From positions 1-41,085 of the forward strand of contig CALGGY010000074.1 in assembly GCA_937915785.1 (NCBI GenBank): DNA of 41,085 bases. The letters run 5' to 3'. The number at the start of each line of letters is the position of its first letter. Positions within the stretch are counted from its first letter, which is position 1. The DNA comes from an uncultured Bacteroidales bacterium (GTDB lineage: Bacteria > Bacteroidota > Bacteroidia > Bacteroidales > P3). The notes beneath the pieces are model-generated. The model was not told the DNA's origin and did not search any database. It worked only from the letters and a program-made list of their open reading frames with translations. Of the stretch, positions 15,536 to 23,635 are shown piece by piece. The translations under genes and the position numbers were made by a program.

Positions 15536-16456
15536 ATGATAGAAACTGCTCAGTACAAGGACCTTAAATGGCACCACATATCGGATGCAACCGAAGACGA
15601 CTACCGCTTCCTGCTCGACACCTACCACTTCCACCCTCTCGACATCGAGGACTGCCGCGGCACCAACCAACGCCCCAAAATCGACGAATACGACAACTAC
15701 TATTTCCTTATCCTCCACTTCCCCTACTTCGACAAAGGCAACAAATTCGTACGCATAAAAGAAGTGAAAATCTTCTGGGGCAAAGACTTCATCATCACCC
15801 TCGGCAAATCGCACTGGGTGGTGAAAAAAGTCTTCGAATCCATCACCGAAGACCTCGCCGACGACGACGAACAAACCCTCGAACACTTCAAAACCAGCGA
15901 CCTCCTACTCTACCGCCTCCTCGACCGCCTATTGGCCGAAACCAACACCCTCATCACACGCATAGGCGCCGAAGTGGACCTCATCAACTACGACATCTTC
16001 AGCAAAAAAGCACGCTCCATCATCGAACAGATATCAATCACACGACGCAACATCATCCTGCTCAACACCACCTTCAAACCACAGCTCCGACTCTTCCACC
16101 AATTCGAAAGCGGCGGCATCAAAGGCTTCTCCGGCGAAGAAATGGAAGACTACTGGGGCGACATCCTCGACCAATACCAAAAAATGTTCGACTCCGTGGA
16201 GGACTACGGCGAACTCATAGCAGGCCTCGCGCAAACCTTCGACTCCTTGCAGGCCAACCGCTCCAACGAAATAATGACCGTGCTCACACTCTTCTCCAGC
16301 ACCATGCTCCCACTTACCGTGATAACAGGCATGTACGGCATGAACGTGGCACTTCCGCTGCAGGAACACCCGCAAGCCTTCTGGTTCATACTACTTTTCA
16401 TGCTCCTTGCCACACTCGCGCTCATCTTCTTTTTCAAACGACGCAACCTGCGATAA
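15536..16456 (+). CDS. corA: CorA family magnesium/divalent cation channel
   Basis: A 306-aa CorA. A long soluble N-terminal region and stalk helix (about 1-240) precede two C-terminal membrane helices; the first ends in the family signature GMYGMN, which carries the GMN selectivity motif, and the protein finishes with the basic stretch KRRNLR. This is a full normal-looking transporter. It is divergent from cas6 and followed after 12 bp by phoH. In Bacteroides fragilis a CorA protein is an effector of a type III CRISPR system signalled by SAM-AMP, so proximity is worth noting. Here the intact GMN motif, opposite strand and link to phoH make a housekeeping role more likely. Confidence 0.93.
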   Translation: MIETAQYKDLKWHHISDATEDDYRFLLDTYHFHPLDIEDCRGTNQRPKIDEYDNYYFLILHFPYFDKGNKFVRIKEVKIFWGKDFIITLGKSHWVVKKVFESITEDLADDDEQTLEHFKTSDLLLYRLLDRLLAETNTLITRIGAEVDLINYDIFSKKARSIIEQISITRRNIILLNTTFKPQLRLFHQFESGGIKGFSGEEMEDYWGDILDQYQKMFDSVEDYGELIAGLAQTFDSLQANRSNEIMTVLTLFSSTMLPLTVITGMYGMNVALPLQEHPQAFWFILLFMLLATLALIFFFKRRNLR

Positions 16457-16468
16457 AACATCAACATC

Positions 16469-17437
16469 TTGGAAAACAGCAACCTCGAAAAAATATTCTC
16501 CCTCGACGAAATAAACCACGCCGCCTTTTGGAGCACCAACAGCCGCAACCTCAACTTCATCAAGGCGCTCTACCCAAAAATCAACATCATCGCTCGGGGC
16601 GAAATGCTCAAAGTCATCGGACCCGACGACGAAATCAACATCTTCGAACAACAACTGCGGCAGCTGCTCTCCTACTTCCACCAGCACGGCACCATCGACG
16701 AAGAAAAAATAATGCAGATAATAGAAGGAGGACTGGCACAGCAATCCGCCGACAACGAAATACTTGTGCACGGACGCAACGGACTCCTCATCAAAGCGCG
16801 CACCCCCAACCAGCGACGCTTGGTGCAGGCTTGCGCCGAAAACGACCTCGTATTTGCCATCGGTCCCGCCGGAACAGGAAAAACATACACCGCCGTGGCG
16901 CTGGCAGTAAGGGCCCTGCGCAACAAACAGGTGCGACGAATCATACTCACCCGTCCGGCAGTGGAAGCCGGCGAAAACCTCGGATTCCTGCCAGGCGACC
17001 TCCGCGAAAAACTCGACCCCTACCTGCAACCACTCTACGACGCCCTCCGCGACATGATTCCGCAACAAAAACTGCAAACCCTCTGGGAGGACAAAACCAT
17101 CGAAATAGCACCCCTCGCTTTTATGCGCGGACGAACCCTCGACAACGCCTTCGTCATCCTCGACGAAGCTCAGAACGCCACCAACGCACAGATAAAAATG
17201 TTCCTCACACGCATGGGACGCAACGCCAAATTCATCGTTACAGGCGACCTCACCCAAATCGACCTCCCCCGCAACCAGTCGTCGGGACTGGCACACGCCA
17301 TCTCCATCTTAGGCAAAATCAACAACATAGCCGTAATTCAACTCGACAACAGCGACGTCATCCGACACAAACTCGTAACAAAAATCATCAACGCATACGA
17401 GCAAAACCAGCAAAGCCGGCAAAACACAGAAAACTGA
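16469..17437 (+). CDS. phoH: PhoH family ATPase
   Basis: A 322-aa PhoH-type P-loop ATPase, probably an RNA helicase or RNA-metabolism protein. Walker A is GPAGTGKTYTA, Walker B is FVILDEAQN, and the TGDLTQIDLP segment follows, all family hallmarks. The N-terminal about 100 residues form the usual small KH-like domain. The start is a TTG at 16469; the first in-frame ATG lies well inside the N-terminal domain and would remove conserved sequence. It begins 12 bp after corA and is probably co-transcribed with it. Confidence 0.92.
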   Translation: MENSNLEKIFSLDEINHAAFWSTNSRNLNFIKALYPKINIIARGEMLKVIGPDDEINIFEQQLRQLLSYFHQHGTIDEEKIMQIIEGGLAQQSADNEILVHGRNGLLIKARTPNQRRLVQACAENDLVFAIGPAGTGKTYTAVALAVRALRNKQVRRIILTRPAVEAGENLGFLPGDLREKLDPYLQPLYDALRDMIPQQKLQTLWEDKTIEIAPLAFMRGRTLDNAFVILDEAQNATNAQIKMFLTRMGRNAKFIVTGDLTQIDLPRNQSSGLAHAISILGKINNIAVIQLDNSDVIRHKLVTKIINAYEQNQQSRQNTEN

Positions 17438-17468
17438 TCCCTTTCATACAAAACCCACAAACCCAACA

Positions 17469-17566
17469 CATTGTTCATTGCCCATCGTCCATTGCCCATC
17501 GTAAATCGTAAATCGTTCATTGTACATTGTACATTGTACATTGCACATTGCACATTGCGCATCGTC
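17469..17566. repeat. Tandem heptamer array (CATTGTA/CATTGCC family)
   Basis: About fourteen 7-bp units such as CATTGTT, CATTGCC, CATCGTA, AATCGTA, CATTGTA and CATTGCA, drifting in sequence along the array. It fills the gap between the convergent phoH and M50-like genes and is of the same family as the array at 1-84. Confidence 0.9.
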
Positions 17567-17568
17567 CC

Positions 17569-18222
17569 TTAAAACTCCTTAACCCAAAGCATTACAAAAT
17601 TCCTAAACACCCCTTTCGCAAGCCTTTCCACACCGTCGGCAAAGCCATAGCGCGTAGCCAGCAGTACAATAGCAGTGTTTATCATCAAAAACAGGACTAT
17701 GAAAACCAACGAACGCACCATCCCCTGCGACGTGATGTCCGTTTGGTCCAAACGCGTCTGCCATGCAAAACATTTCACATGGAAAGCAAACGTAAACCCC
17801 ATCAGCACCTGATACATGGGCGTAACCGGCGCCGAAAGCAACAAGCTGATAATCATCAGCACATACGTGAACAGCGGAAATGTGTATGGTGCAAGCGAAA
17901 TGCAGGTCTTGCCAATGCCGTTTCCGCTATGCCACACCTCGCCGCTGCCATTCTCGCTCACCTTCAGCGACTTGATGTCTTTCAAAAACAAAAGGCCTAT
18001 CAAGGCGTGCGAAAACTCGTGCGACGTTGTCTCCAACCAGCGGCTGTTCACCTGCAAAAACGGCATCAGCCGAAGTACCACATACACAACCGCGCCCAAA
18101 TAAAACCACTTGAAAATATCAAATCGCGGCAGCATTTTTACTGCGTCCCAAAATTCGGGAGCAACAAACAATATGCCAAAAAGCATCAGCAAAAAAGTAA
18201 TTATCCTATACAGCAATGACAT
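17569..18222 (-). CDS. M50-like integral membrane metalloprotease
   Basis: A 217-aa membrane protein with about five hydrophobic segments. The sequence TTSHEFSHAL contains the HExxH zinc motif in a hydrophobic setting, as in M50B-like proteases (PF13398-type), which cut proteins within or near the membrane. I do not see a clear second-ligand LDP motif, so activity is inferred. The stop lies two bases from the heptamer array. No regulated anti-sigma partner is adjacent, so the substrate is unknown. Confidence 0.75.
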   Translation of the reverse strand: MSLLYRIITFLLMLFGILFVAPEFWDAVKMLPRFDIFKWFYLGAVVYVVLRLMPFLQVNSRWLETTSHEFSHALIGLLFLKDIKSLKVSENGSGEVWHSGNGIGKTCISLAPYTFPLFTYVLMIISLLLSAPVTPMYQVLMGFTFAFHVKCFAWQTRLDQTDITSQGMVRSLVFIVLFLMINTAIVLLATRYGFADGVERLAKGVFRNFVMLWVKEF

Positions 18223-18339
18223 CTTTCAAACTCTAAAAACGAATATAAATCAGTCATATACAAACACTTCAAAAGCGTTTTTGCAATATCAAAAATACAA
18301 AAAAAAACGCTAATATGCAACCTGCCTTCATATTTTAAC

Positions 18340-18485
18340 CACCTACATCGAAGCAAGTCGGTGTTTGTCGTCGCCGCGGAGAGGCGCGCTCTCATAACCC
18401 CGCACGTCAGTGTGGAGCTCACGCAAAAACGGAGCACAGTGTATGCCTCCCACACAAGCACATCACAATGTGAGGACGATGAAGT
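18340..18485. repeat. GC-rich island, possible dispersed repeat or structured RNA
   Basis: Within an otherwise AT-rich gap (18223-18495), about 140 bp is abruptly GC-rich with short self-complementary blocks (GGAGCACAGTG near GTGTGGAGCTC; GAGGCGCGCTCTC). Minus-strand translation gives an ORF (18461 to 18201) with no family match. I suspect a dispersed Bacteroidales repeat or a non-coding RNA, not a gene. Confidence 0.3.
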
Positions 18486-18495
18486 CAGTGTTTGG

Positions 18496-19080
18496 CTACT
18501 CGGCCCGCAGAAACTCCTCGAAAGTGTGGTCGGAGTAAAAAACCAAATACCTTACCGCCTTGCGAAATTTCCTCTCCTGATTTTGATTATCTGTACCGAA
18601 ATCAGAATCACAACTTTTTACACGATTCTCGACAAGTTCAGCGTTTTTGGCTATCACCTCATTTTCAACGGGTTGCGCAGTGGGCATTTTTTCAACTTCC
18701 TCATTTTCAACAATTTTAAATAGATGTTTTTCCTGCTCTTTTTCTGAAACGGCAACCGAAAACATATCCATCTGTTCGCCAGTTTCCACAATTATCGGCT
18801 GATTTACAGGCATTTGCTCAGGGTGGGCCGTTTGCTCGGGTTCGGTAGTCGCATTTTCCGCCTGTTTCGCTGTGGCATACATCTCGCCCTTGCCAAAAAG
18901 CAACCAGTCGGTGTCTATCTCGGGGTAACGTTTCAAAACTCGCATAATAAAATCCAAACTCGGCTTGTTTCGTCCCGACATTATGTGCGACATACCCGAA
19001 CGCTGTATGTTTATCTCATCGGCAAATTGCGAAGCGGTGATGTTTTTGGCACGCATTATCAAATTAATTCTTTCAATCAT
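18496..19080 (-). CDS. XRE-type helix-turn-helix regulator
   Basis: A 194-aa protein with an N-terminal XRE/Cro-like helix-turn-helix (about 4-60): ITASQFADEINIQRSGMSHI is the HTH and SGRNKPSLDFIMRVL the following helix, with the WLLFGKGEMY ending common in Bacteroidales members. The rest (about 70-194) is polar, Glu/Gln-rich and low in structure, with no peptidase or ligand domain visible. It probably represses or tunes genes nearby, possibly itself: upstream at 19086-19480 is a cluster of TTACATTTGTAAC-like motifs. No phage genes are next to it. Confidence 0.85.
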   Translation of the reverse strand: MIERINLIMRAKNITASQFADEINIQRSGMSHIMSGRNKPSLDFIMRVLKRYPEIDTDWLLFGKGEMYATAKQAENATTEPEQTAHPEQMPVNQPIIVETGEQMDMFSVAVSEKEQEKHLFKIVENEEVEKMPTAQPVENEVIAKNAELVENRVKSCDSDFGTDNQNQERKFRKAVRYLVFYSDHTFEEFLRAE

Positions 19081-19085
19081 AACAA

Positions 19086-19480
19086 GTTACATTTATAATA
19101 GTAAACAAAATCAATTCACAAATATACACAAAATATCCGAAACATTTGTAACTATTATTAAATTCACATTTGTAACTGAACAATTACTTAAACCTTTTGT
19201 TTCGCTAAACTATATAACAGATTGTATATCTATTGTTTAGATTATCGTACTATATCAGTTTTATTTTCTGGCAAATAATAGTTAATCTTTTGTAGCTATA
19301 CATCAAATAACAAATAAAATTTATTGGGTTTCAATCTAATACATTAATATTTCACAAATGTTTACCAAATATTATGATGTTTACATCTGTTCGCTCAATT
19401 ACAATTGTAAATGTTACGTATTGTTATTTTTACATTTGTAACAATATTATGTTTTACAAATGTATATTTACATTTGTAGC
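19086..19480. promoter_or_regulatory. Cluster of TTACATTTGTAAC-like motifs upstream of XRE regulator
   Basis: Close matches occur at 19087-19097 (ending TTATA), 19142-19152, 19166-19176, 19352-19362 (reverse), 19432-19442, 19453-19463 (reverse) and 19467-19478, plus weaker ones. The core ACATTTGTA is nearly palindromic, as expected for dimeric operators. It also contains TAnnTTTG, the Bacteroidota -7 element, so some copies could be promoters. Confidence 0.5.
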
Positions 19481-19732
19481 CAAATTTTCCACTTTCACAT
19501 ATTTATATCATTGCATCCTTTGCTACACTTTTTATCCCACTGCTATCATCTCACTCTCTTTCGCCTGCACCATGCCATTACCAAAACAAGATAAAAATAA
19601 TGCAATCTCGACGGGGAATACCAACTGCCATTTTTTGCTCAAACCCCTGTTGACATATGGTTTTCCACCACTCTCCCACCCCATCGGTGCAGTTGTTGAA
19701 AAAACGGTTGATATCTATTTTGCCCTTGAGGG

Positions 19733-19761
19733 TTGTATTAAAAAAATAAAAAATAATTTTG
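19733..19761 (+). promoter_or_regulatory. Promoter for small lipoprotein gene
   Basis: TTG at 19733-19735, an 18-bp spacer, then TAATTTTG at 19754-19761, about 58 bp before the ATG at 19819. The spacer is one base short of the usual 19. Confidence 0.5.
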
Positions 19762-19818
19762 CACATACAATAATTGGAAACAAAGCACGTTATCAAAAAA
19801 CAAAAAAAGGACACAAAA

Positions 19819-19950
19819 ATGAAAAAAAGGATCATTATGATAGCTGGTATAGCTCTGATTCTCGGAGTTTTAGCTACTTCGTGCTATTCAACGTCGCGAA
19901 ACACATGTCCTGCATACAGAGGCTCGCAAACCTCCCACTACAGAAGATAA
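19819..19950 (+). CDS. 43-aa small lipoprotein
   Basis: A 43-codon gene. Translation starts MKKRIIMIAGIALILGV, a basic n-region and hydrophobic core, followed by the lipobox LATSC with the lipidated cysteine at residue 22. The mature peptide is only 22 residues, Ser/Tyr/Arg-rich (ends SHYRR), with C30. Short lipoproteins of this shape occur in Bacteroidales. Support comes from the lipobox, a matching upstream promoter and a downstream terminator at 20049-20087. Function unknown; it would be anchored to the outer or inner membrane. Confidence 0.75.
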   Translation: MKKRIIMIAGIALILGVLATSCYSTSRNTCPAYRGSQTSHYRR

Positions 19951-20048
19951 CTTTTCGCACAACAATCTGATTAGCAGTAATATATGTATTGGTTGGAAAA
20001 CTTTTTCCATCCAATGCATTTTTTGTGTCATAACGAATAAAAAAACAC

Positions 20049-20087
20049 AAAAAAGGGGCAAGTTTTCGTAAAACTCTCCCCTTTTTG
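20049..20087. terminator. Bidirectional intrinsic terminator
   Basis: Arms AAAAGGGG(CA)AGTTTT and AAAACT(CT)CCCCTTTT flank a short CG-T loop, with A and T tracts on either side. It can end the small lipoprotein transcript (plus) and the parE operon (minus). Confidence 0.75.
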
Positions 20088-20114
20088 CTATAAGTCAAGA
20101 GCTTCAATGCTCTG

Positions 20115-20924
20115 TTATTTGGATTTTTTTGTCTCCTTTTTGGCTTTCGGAGCGGCTTTTGGTGTTTCCTTGTCGCCCTTGGGTGTATTTTTCTTGGCGG
20201 CAGGTTTCTCTTCTTTCTCTTTCAGCTTGGTCTCGGCTTTGCCTGCTTTCGCCGACTGATTTTCTGTTGTCTTGGATTTCTTTTCCGCTGTTTTTGCATC
20301 TTTTTCCACAGTCTTGGCCATTTTCTTTTTGGTTTTGCTCTCTTTCTTTCCGGCTTTGGGGGCTTTTTTCTCTTCCTCCATCAGCTCCAGCTCAATGTCG
20401 AGCAGTTCGGCTTCGTCGGGTTCCAGTTCTTCGTCTTCGTCGTCATCGTCAAGGGGGGCATCGTCTTTGTCAAGGTCTTCATCTTCACCCCCTTCGTCGT
20501 CAAAGGCGTTGTCATGCGTGGCATCGGCAATGGCGGCCTCTACGGCGTATGATTTCTCATAGTCGCCATGATTCAGGGTAAACTCGCGGTGCGATTCGTC
20601 CTTTTCGCCGTTTTCGTTCTGTTCCTGAATGTCCATTTCCGGCATATCACCTCCTTTGGTACTGTCGCCGAAAAGGTCTTTCTCCAGCTCGTCCTCGGCC
20701 ATCGGGGAATCTATCTTCACTTCAAATTTCACCATATAGGCGGTGTCGTTGGTTTCAAACGGCACATAGAACATCGGGGTTCCATCGGGTTTGATGAATT
20801 TTTTCAGGTAAGGCTCATAGCCGTCGGGCTGTGGGTAGGCATCAGCGAACTGGTCTTTCAGCTCGTCTGTCAACTTATCAAAACTGATAATCCTGTTGCT
20901 TTTGTGTGTTTCGTTATTTGCCAT
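20115..20924 (-). CDS. Acidic/basic protein with histone-H1-like tail, in operon with parE
   Basis: A 269-aa protein. The N-terminal about 75 residues look folded (SFDKLTDELKDQFADAYP, then KKFIKPDGTPMFYVPFE). The middle (about 135-185) is extremely acidic, with long Asp/Glu runs. The C-terminal about 85 residues are Lys/Ala/Pro/Thr-rich repeats resembling eukaryotic histone H1 tails and bacterial H1-like proteins. It starts 33 bp after the parE stop. I infer a nucleoid- or topoisomerase-linked protein whose acidic and basic arms may bind each other or DNA; no family function is known to me. Confidence 0.8.
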   Translation of the reverse strand: MANNETHKSNRIISFDKLTDELKDQFADAYPQPDGYEPYLKKFIKPDGTPMFYVPFETNDTAYMVKFEVKIDSPMAEDELEKDLFGDSTKGGDMPEMDIQEQNENGEKDESHREFTLNHGDYEKSYAVEAAIADATHDNAFDDEGGEDEDLDKDDAPLDDDDEDEELEPDEAELLDIELELMEEEKKAPKAGKKESKTKKKMAKTVEKDAKTAEKKSKTTENQSAKAGKAETKLKEKEEKPAAKKNTPKGDKETPKAAPKAKKETKKSK

Positions 20925-20957
20925 TATACTTTGCGATTATAGTTTAATAAATATGAA

Positions 20958-22835
20958 TTAGTCGTTGTCTTCGTCGGTACGCAGGTTTTCCATAAGGAAT
21001 TTTTTGCGTTCTGGGGTGTTTTTGCCCATGTAGAAACGCAGCACGTTGGGGCTGTCGAAATCTTTGTTGAATATCACGGGGTCGAGACGCATGTCCTTGC
21101 CGATGAAATTTTTGAACTCGTCGGCGGAAATCTCGCCCAGACCTTTAAAACGGGTAATTTCGGCATTGCTGATGCTGTTCAGCGCGTTGACGCGGTCCTC
21201 TTCTGTGTAGCAATACATGGTTTTCTGCTTGTTGCGCACCCTGAACAGGGGCGTTTGCAGTATATACACGTGTCCGGTTTTTATCAGGTCGGGGAAAAAC
21301 TGCAAAAAGAAAGCCAGCAGCAGCATACGTATGTGCATGCCGTCGTGGTCGGCATCGGTGGCTATCACCACGTTGTTGTAGCGCAGGTTTTCCAGCCCGT
21401 CGTCGATGTCGAGGGCGCTGTGAAGCAGGTTGAATTCCATGTTTTGGTAAACAATGGCCTTGCTTTTGCCATAGCAGTTTTTGGGTTTGCCTCGCAGGCT
21501 GAACACGGCCTGTGTGTTCACGTCGCGCGATTTGGTGATGGAGCCGCTTGCCGAGTCGCCCTCGGTTATAAAGATGGTGGTTTCGAGCCGCCGCTCGTGG
21601 TTGCTGTTGTAGTGCACACGGCAATCGCGCAGCTTGCGGTTGTTCAGGCTCACCTTCTTGGTCTTGTCCTTGTTGGCTTTTTTTATCTCGGCTATCTCCT
21701 TGCGTTCTTTTTCCGAAACCAGTATCCTCGACTGCAGCGCCTCGGCTGTGGCGGCGTTTATATGCAGGTAGTTGTCGAGGTTACGGGCAAGTATGTCTTT
21801 TATGTAGCCGCGCACGGTGGGGCTTTCGTTGGGCTTGCCGTCGCGCGAGGGCTCCATGTATTCGGAGCTGAAATTGGTCTTGGTCTGGTTGCGGAATTCG
21901 GGCTCCTGCACACGTATGCTCAAGGCGCAGATTATGCCTTGGCGCACATCGCTGGGGTCGTAGTCTTTTTTGTAGAAATCGCGTATGGTCTTCACAATGC
22001 CTTCGCGGAAAGCGGCTTGGTGCGTGCCGCCGTCGGGGGTGTGCTGCCCGTTCACAAACGAGTAGTATTCCTCCTTGCTGTATTTGCTGTCCATGTGGGT
22101 GAAAGCGCACTCAAAATCGCCCTCCTGTATGTGGATGATGGGGTATAGGCCAGGCTCCTCCATGTTGTTCTCCAGCAGGTCGATAAGTCCGTTTTTGGAA
22201 TAGATGCGCTGACCGTTGTAGCGTATTGTCAAACCCTTGTTGAGATAAACATAGTTCCACAGTTTTTTCTCAATGTAGTCGTTGATATAGTGGTAGTTGC
22301 CAAAACATTTGGGGTCGGGCACAAATTCCACGTAGGTGCCGTTGTCCTCGTCGCACGGTATTATTCCTGTCTCAGAAACGAGCTTGCCCTCGCGGAACTC
22401 GGCAACTTTGGTCTTGCCGTTGCGTATTGCCTGCACTTTGAAATAGGCCGAAAGGGCGTTCACTGCCTTGGTACCCACGCCGTTCAGTCCAATGGATTTC
22501 TGGAAAGCCTTGTTGTCGTACTTTCCACCAGTGTTGAGGCGCGACACCACTTCCACCACCTTTTCCAGCGGTATGCCACGTCCGTGGTCGCGAATGGATA
22601 TTGTCTTGTCCTGAAACGACACGTTCACCTCTATCTGCTTGCCAAATCCCATGGTGAACTCATCAATGGAGTTGTCGATAACCTCCTTGATAAGCACGTA
22701 TATGCCGTCGTCCTGCGACGAGCCGTCGCCCAACTTGCCTATGTACATGGTGGGGCGCAGACGCAGGTGCTCCATATCCTCCAAATGGATGATATTATCT
22801 TCTGTGTAATCGTTTATTATATTCGTTTCGTCCAT
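20958..22835 (-). CDS. parE: DNA topoisomerase IV subunit B (ParE/GyrB family)
   Basis: A 625-aa type IIA topoisomerase ATPase subunit. GHKL motifs are present: EVIDNSIDE, DHGRGIP, and GLNGVGTKAVNALS. The TOPRIM domain shows EGDSASGS and DADHDGMHIR, with the C-terminal KGLGEIS segment before the end. Together with ParC it separates linked daughter chromosomes. Length fits the ParE of Bacteroidota rather than the longer GyrB. No parC is in this window; instead the H1-like protein follows. A TAACTTTG -7 box on the minus strand (22895-22888) is a likely promoter, though I see no good TTG at the expected distance. Confidence 0.93.
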   Translation of the reverse strand: MDETNIINDYTEDNIIHLEDMEHLRLRPTMYIGKLGDGSSQDDGIYVLIKEVIDNSIDEFTMGFGKQIEVNVSFQDKTISIRDHGRGIPLEKVVEVVSRLNTGGKYDNKAFQKSIGLNGVGTKAVNALSAYFKVQAIRNGKTKVAEFREGKLVSETGIIPCDEDNGTYVEFVPDPKCFGNYHYINDYIEKKLWNYVYLNKGLTIRYNGQRIYSKNGLIDLLENNMEEPGLYPIIHIQEGDFECAFTHMDSKYSKEEYYSFVNGQHTPDGGTHQAAFREGIVKTIRDFYKKDYDPSDVRQGIICALSIRVQEPEFRNQTKTNFSSEYMEPSRDGKPNESPTVRGYIKDILARNLDNYLHINAATAEALQSRILVSEKERKEIAEIKKANKDKTKKVSLNNRKLRDCRVHYNSNHERRLETTIFITEGDSASGSITKSRDVNTQAVFSLRGKPKNCYGKSKAIVYQNMEFNLLHSALDIDDGLENLRYNNVVIATDADHDGMHIRMLLLAFFLQFFPDLIKTGHVYILQTPLFRVRNKQKTMYCYTEEDRVNALNSISNAEITRFKGLGEISADEFKNFIGKDMRLDPVIFNKDFDSPNVLRFYMGKNTPERKKFLMENLRTDEDND

Positions 22836-23189
22836 AAATACCTGACAATCTCTATTTTATCTTTATCTACTTTGAAATATCGTCATGCAAAGTTACACAA
22901 CAAATCAAAAATATGGAAATTTTTTTGATATTTTTTTTTCAACAACAGGCATTGCAAAACTTTCCTACCGTTTTATTGTTCCCCAAAAATTATTTCTTCA
23001 ATGGCAAATTAGAGGTTTACTCACCATCCACCACCTAATAATGCGTCATCTTCGAGCAATCATCAAAAAATCACAGACAACAATTAACCGCCTGATTAAG
23101 AACAACATACCAAACTGGTCCGCATAACTCTTTGATTTTTTCTTTGAAATACCGATATTTTTTGCTATCTTTGCAAACCGAAAAATCCT
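22836..23189. other. Intergenic region between parE and tRNA-Leu(UAG)
   Basis: 354 bp. Besides the parE -7 box at 22888-22895 and the tRNA promoter at 23144-23173, an 80-codon plus-strand ORF (22885-23127) is open but has no recognisable features and overlaps the parE promoter; I do not call it a gene. Confidence 0.7.
23144..23173 (+). promoter_or_regulatory. Promoter for tRNA-Leu(UAG)
   Basis: TTG at 23144-23146, exactly 19 bp, then TATCTTTG at 23166-23173, an excellent match to the Bacteroidota housekeeping promoter, 16 bp before the tRNA. Confidence 0.8.
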
Positions 23190-23271
23190 GCGGATGTGGC
23201 GTAATTGGTAGCCGCGCTAGACTTAGGATCTAGTGACGCAAGTCGTATGGGTTCGAGTCCCTTCATCCGCA
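23190..23271 (+). tRNA. tRNA-Leu (anticodon UAG)
   Basis: Acceptor arm GCGGATG pairs perfectly with CATCCGC; the anticodon stem CTAGA/TCTAG encloses loop CTTAGGA with anticodon TAG; a T arm with GTTCGAGTC is present, and the long variable arm is typical of class II tRNA-Leu. Discriminator A at 23271; CCA is not encoded. Confidence 0.95.
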
Positions 23272-23635
23272 CAAAGGCAAAACAAAAAACAGCTAAAACC
23301 GCCGCACCGCCTGTGCATTTTCTTTTTTCCCCCACACTATAGCAAAATGCGCCAAACGCTACGGCATGTTTTTTTGAATCCACATCAGTTCAAAATGCTG
23401 ACGGAATTTGTTGCCTTGAGCCGTTCTGCAATCCAAAACTGCTGACATCAAATTTTCGGACGCCAATGAAAACGGGTCATGCCTCATATCTATTCCTCGC
23501 CATCCCCCATGCCAACAGCGCTCATGTTGCCATGAATTGCCACCGCCCATGCAGAAATTGGGCGACAAAGAAAATGATTTTTTGACAACAATGAAAAAAA
23601 AAGAGGTGGCCGGCTGGCCACCTCTTCAAAGGTTT
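23272..23635. other. Intergenic region between tRNA-Leu(UAG) and rprY
   Basis: 364 bp with moderate GC. A 69-codon minus-strand ORF (23359-23568) has an unusual Trp/Cys/Met-rich translation and no known motif; I treat it as chance. The only supported element is the terminator at 23601-23626. Confidence 0.65.
23601..23626 (-). terminator. Intrinsic terminator after response regulator
   Basis: Perfect 11-bp stem AAGAGGTGGCC / GGCCACCTCTT with a 4-base loop; the minus-strand RNA continues into a run of U (23593-23602). Confidence 0.9.

Larger units (their letters stand above)
19081..19818. other. Long AT-rich non-coding region with repeated TACATTTGTA motifs
   Basis: A 738-bp gap between the XRE gene and the small lipoprotein gene. 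The part nearest the regulator holds repeated ACATTTGTAAC-like motifs (separate entry). The part at about 19500-19750 holds short ORFs on both strands that resemble nothing I know. The promoter for the lipoprotein lies near its end. Confidence 0.7.

Noticed and set aside
15568..17511. 647-codon plus-strand open frame
   Set aside because: It is an out-of-frame reading of corA and phoH, with an Arg/His/Pro/Thr-rich translation; both real genes are clear in the other frames.
19374..19970. 198-codon plus-strand open frame
   Set aside because: It crosses the motif cluster and the lipoprotein gene in another frame; composition looks like AT-rich noise.
23359..23568. 69-codon minus-strand ORF between tRNA-Leu and rprY
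   Set aside because: No known motif or promoter; its Trp/Met/Cys-rich translation is typical of non-coding sequence.
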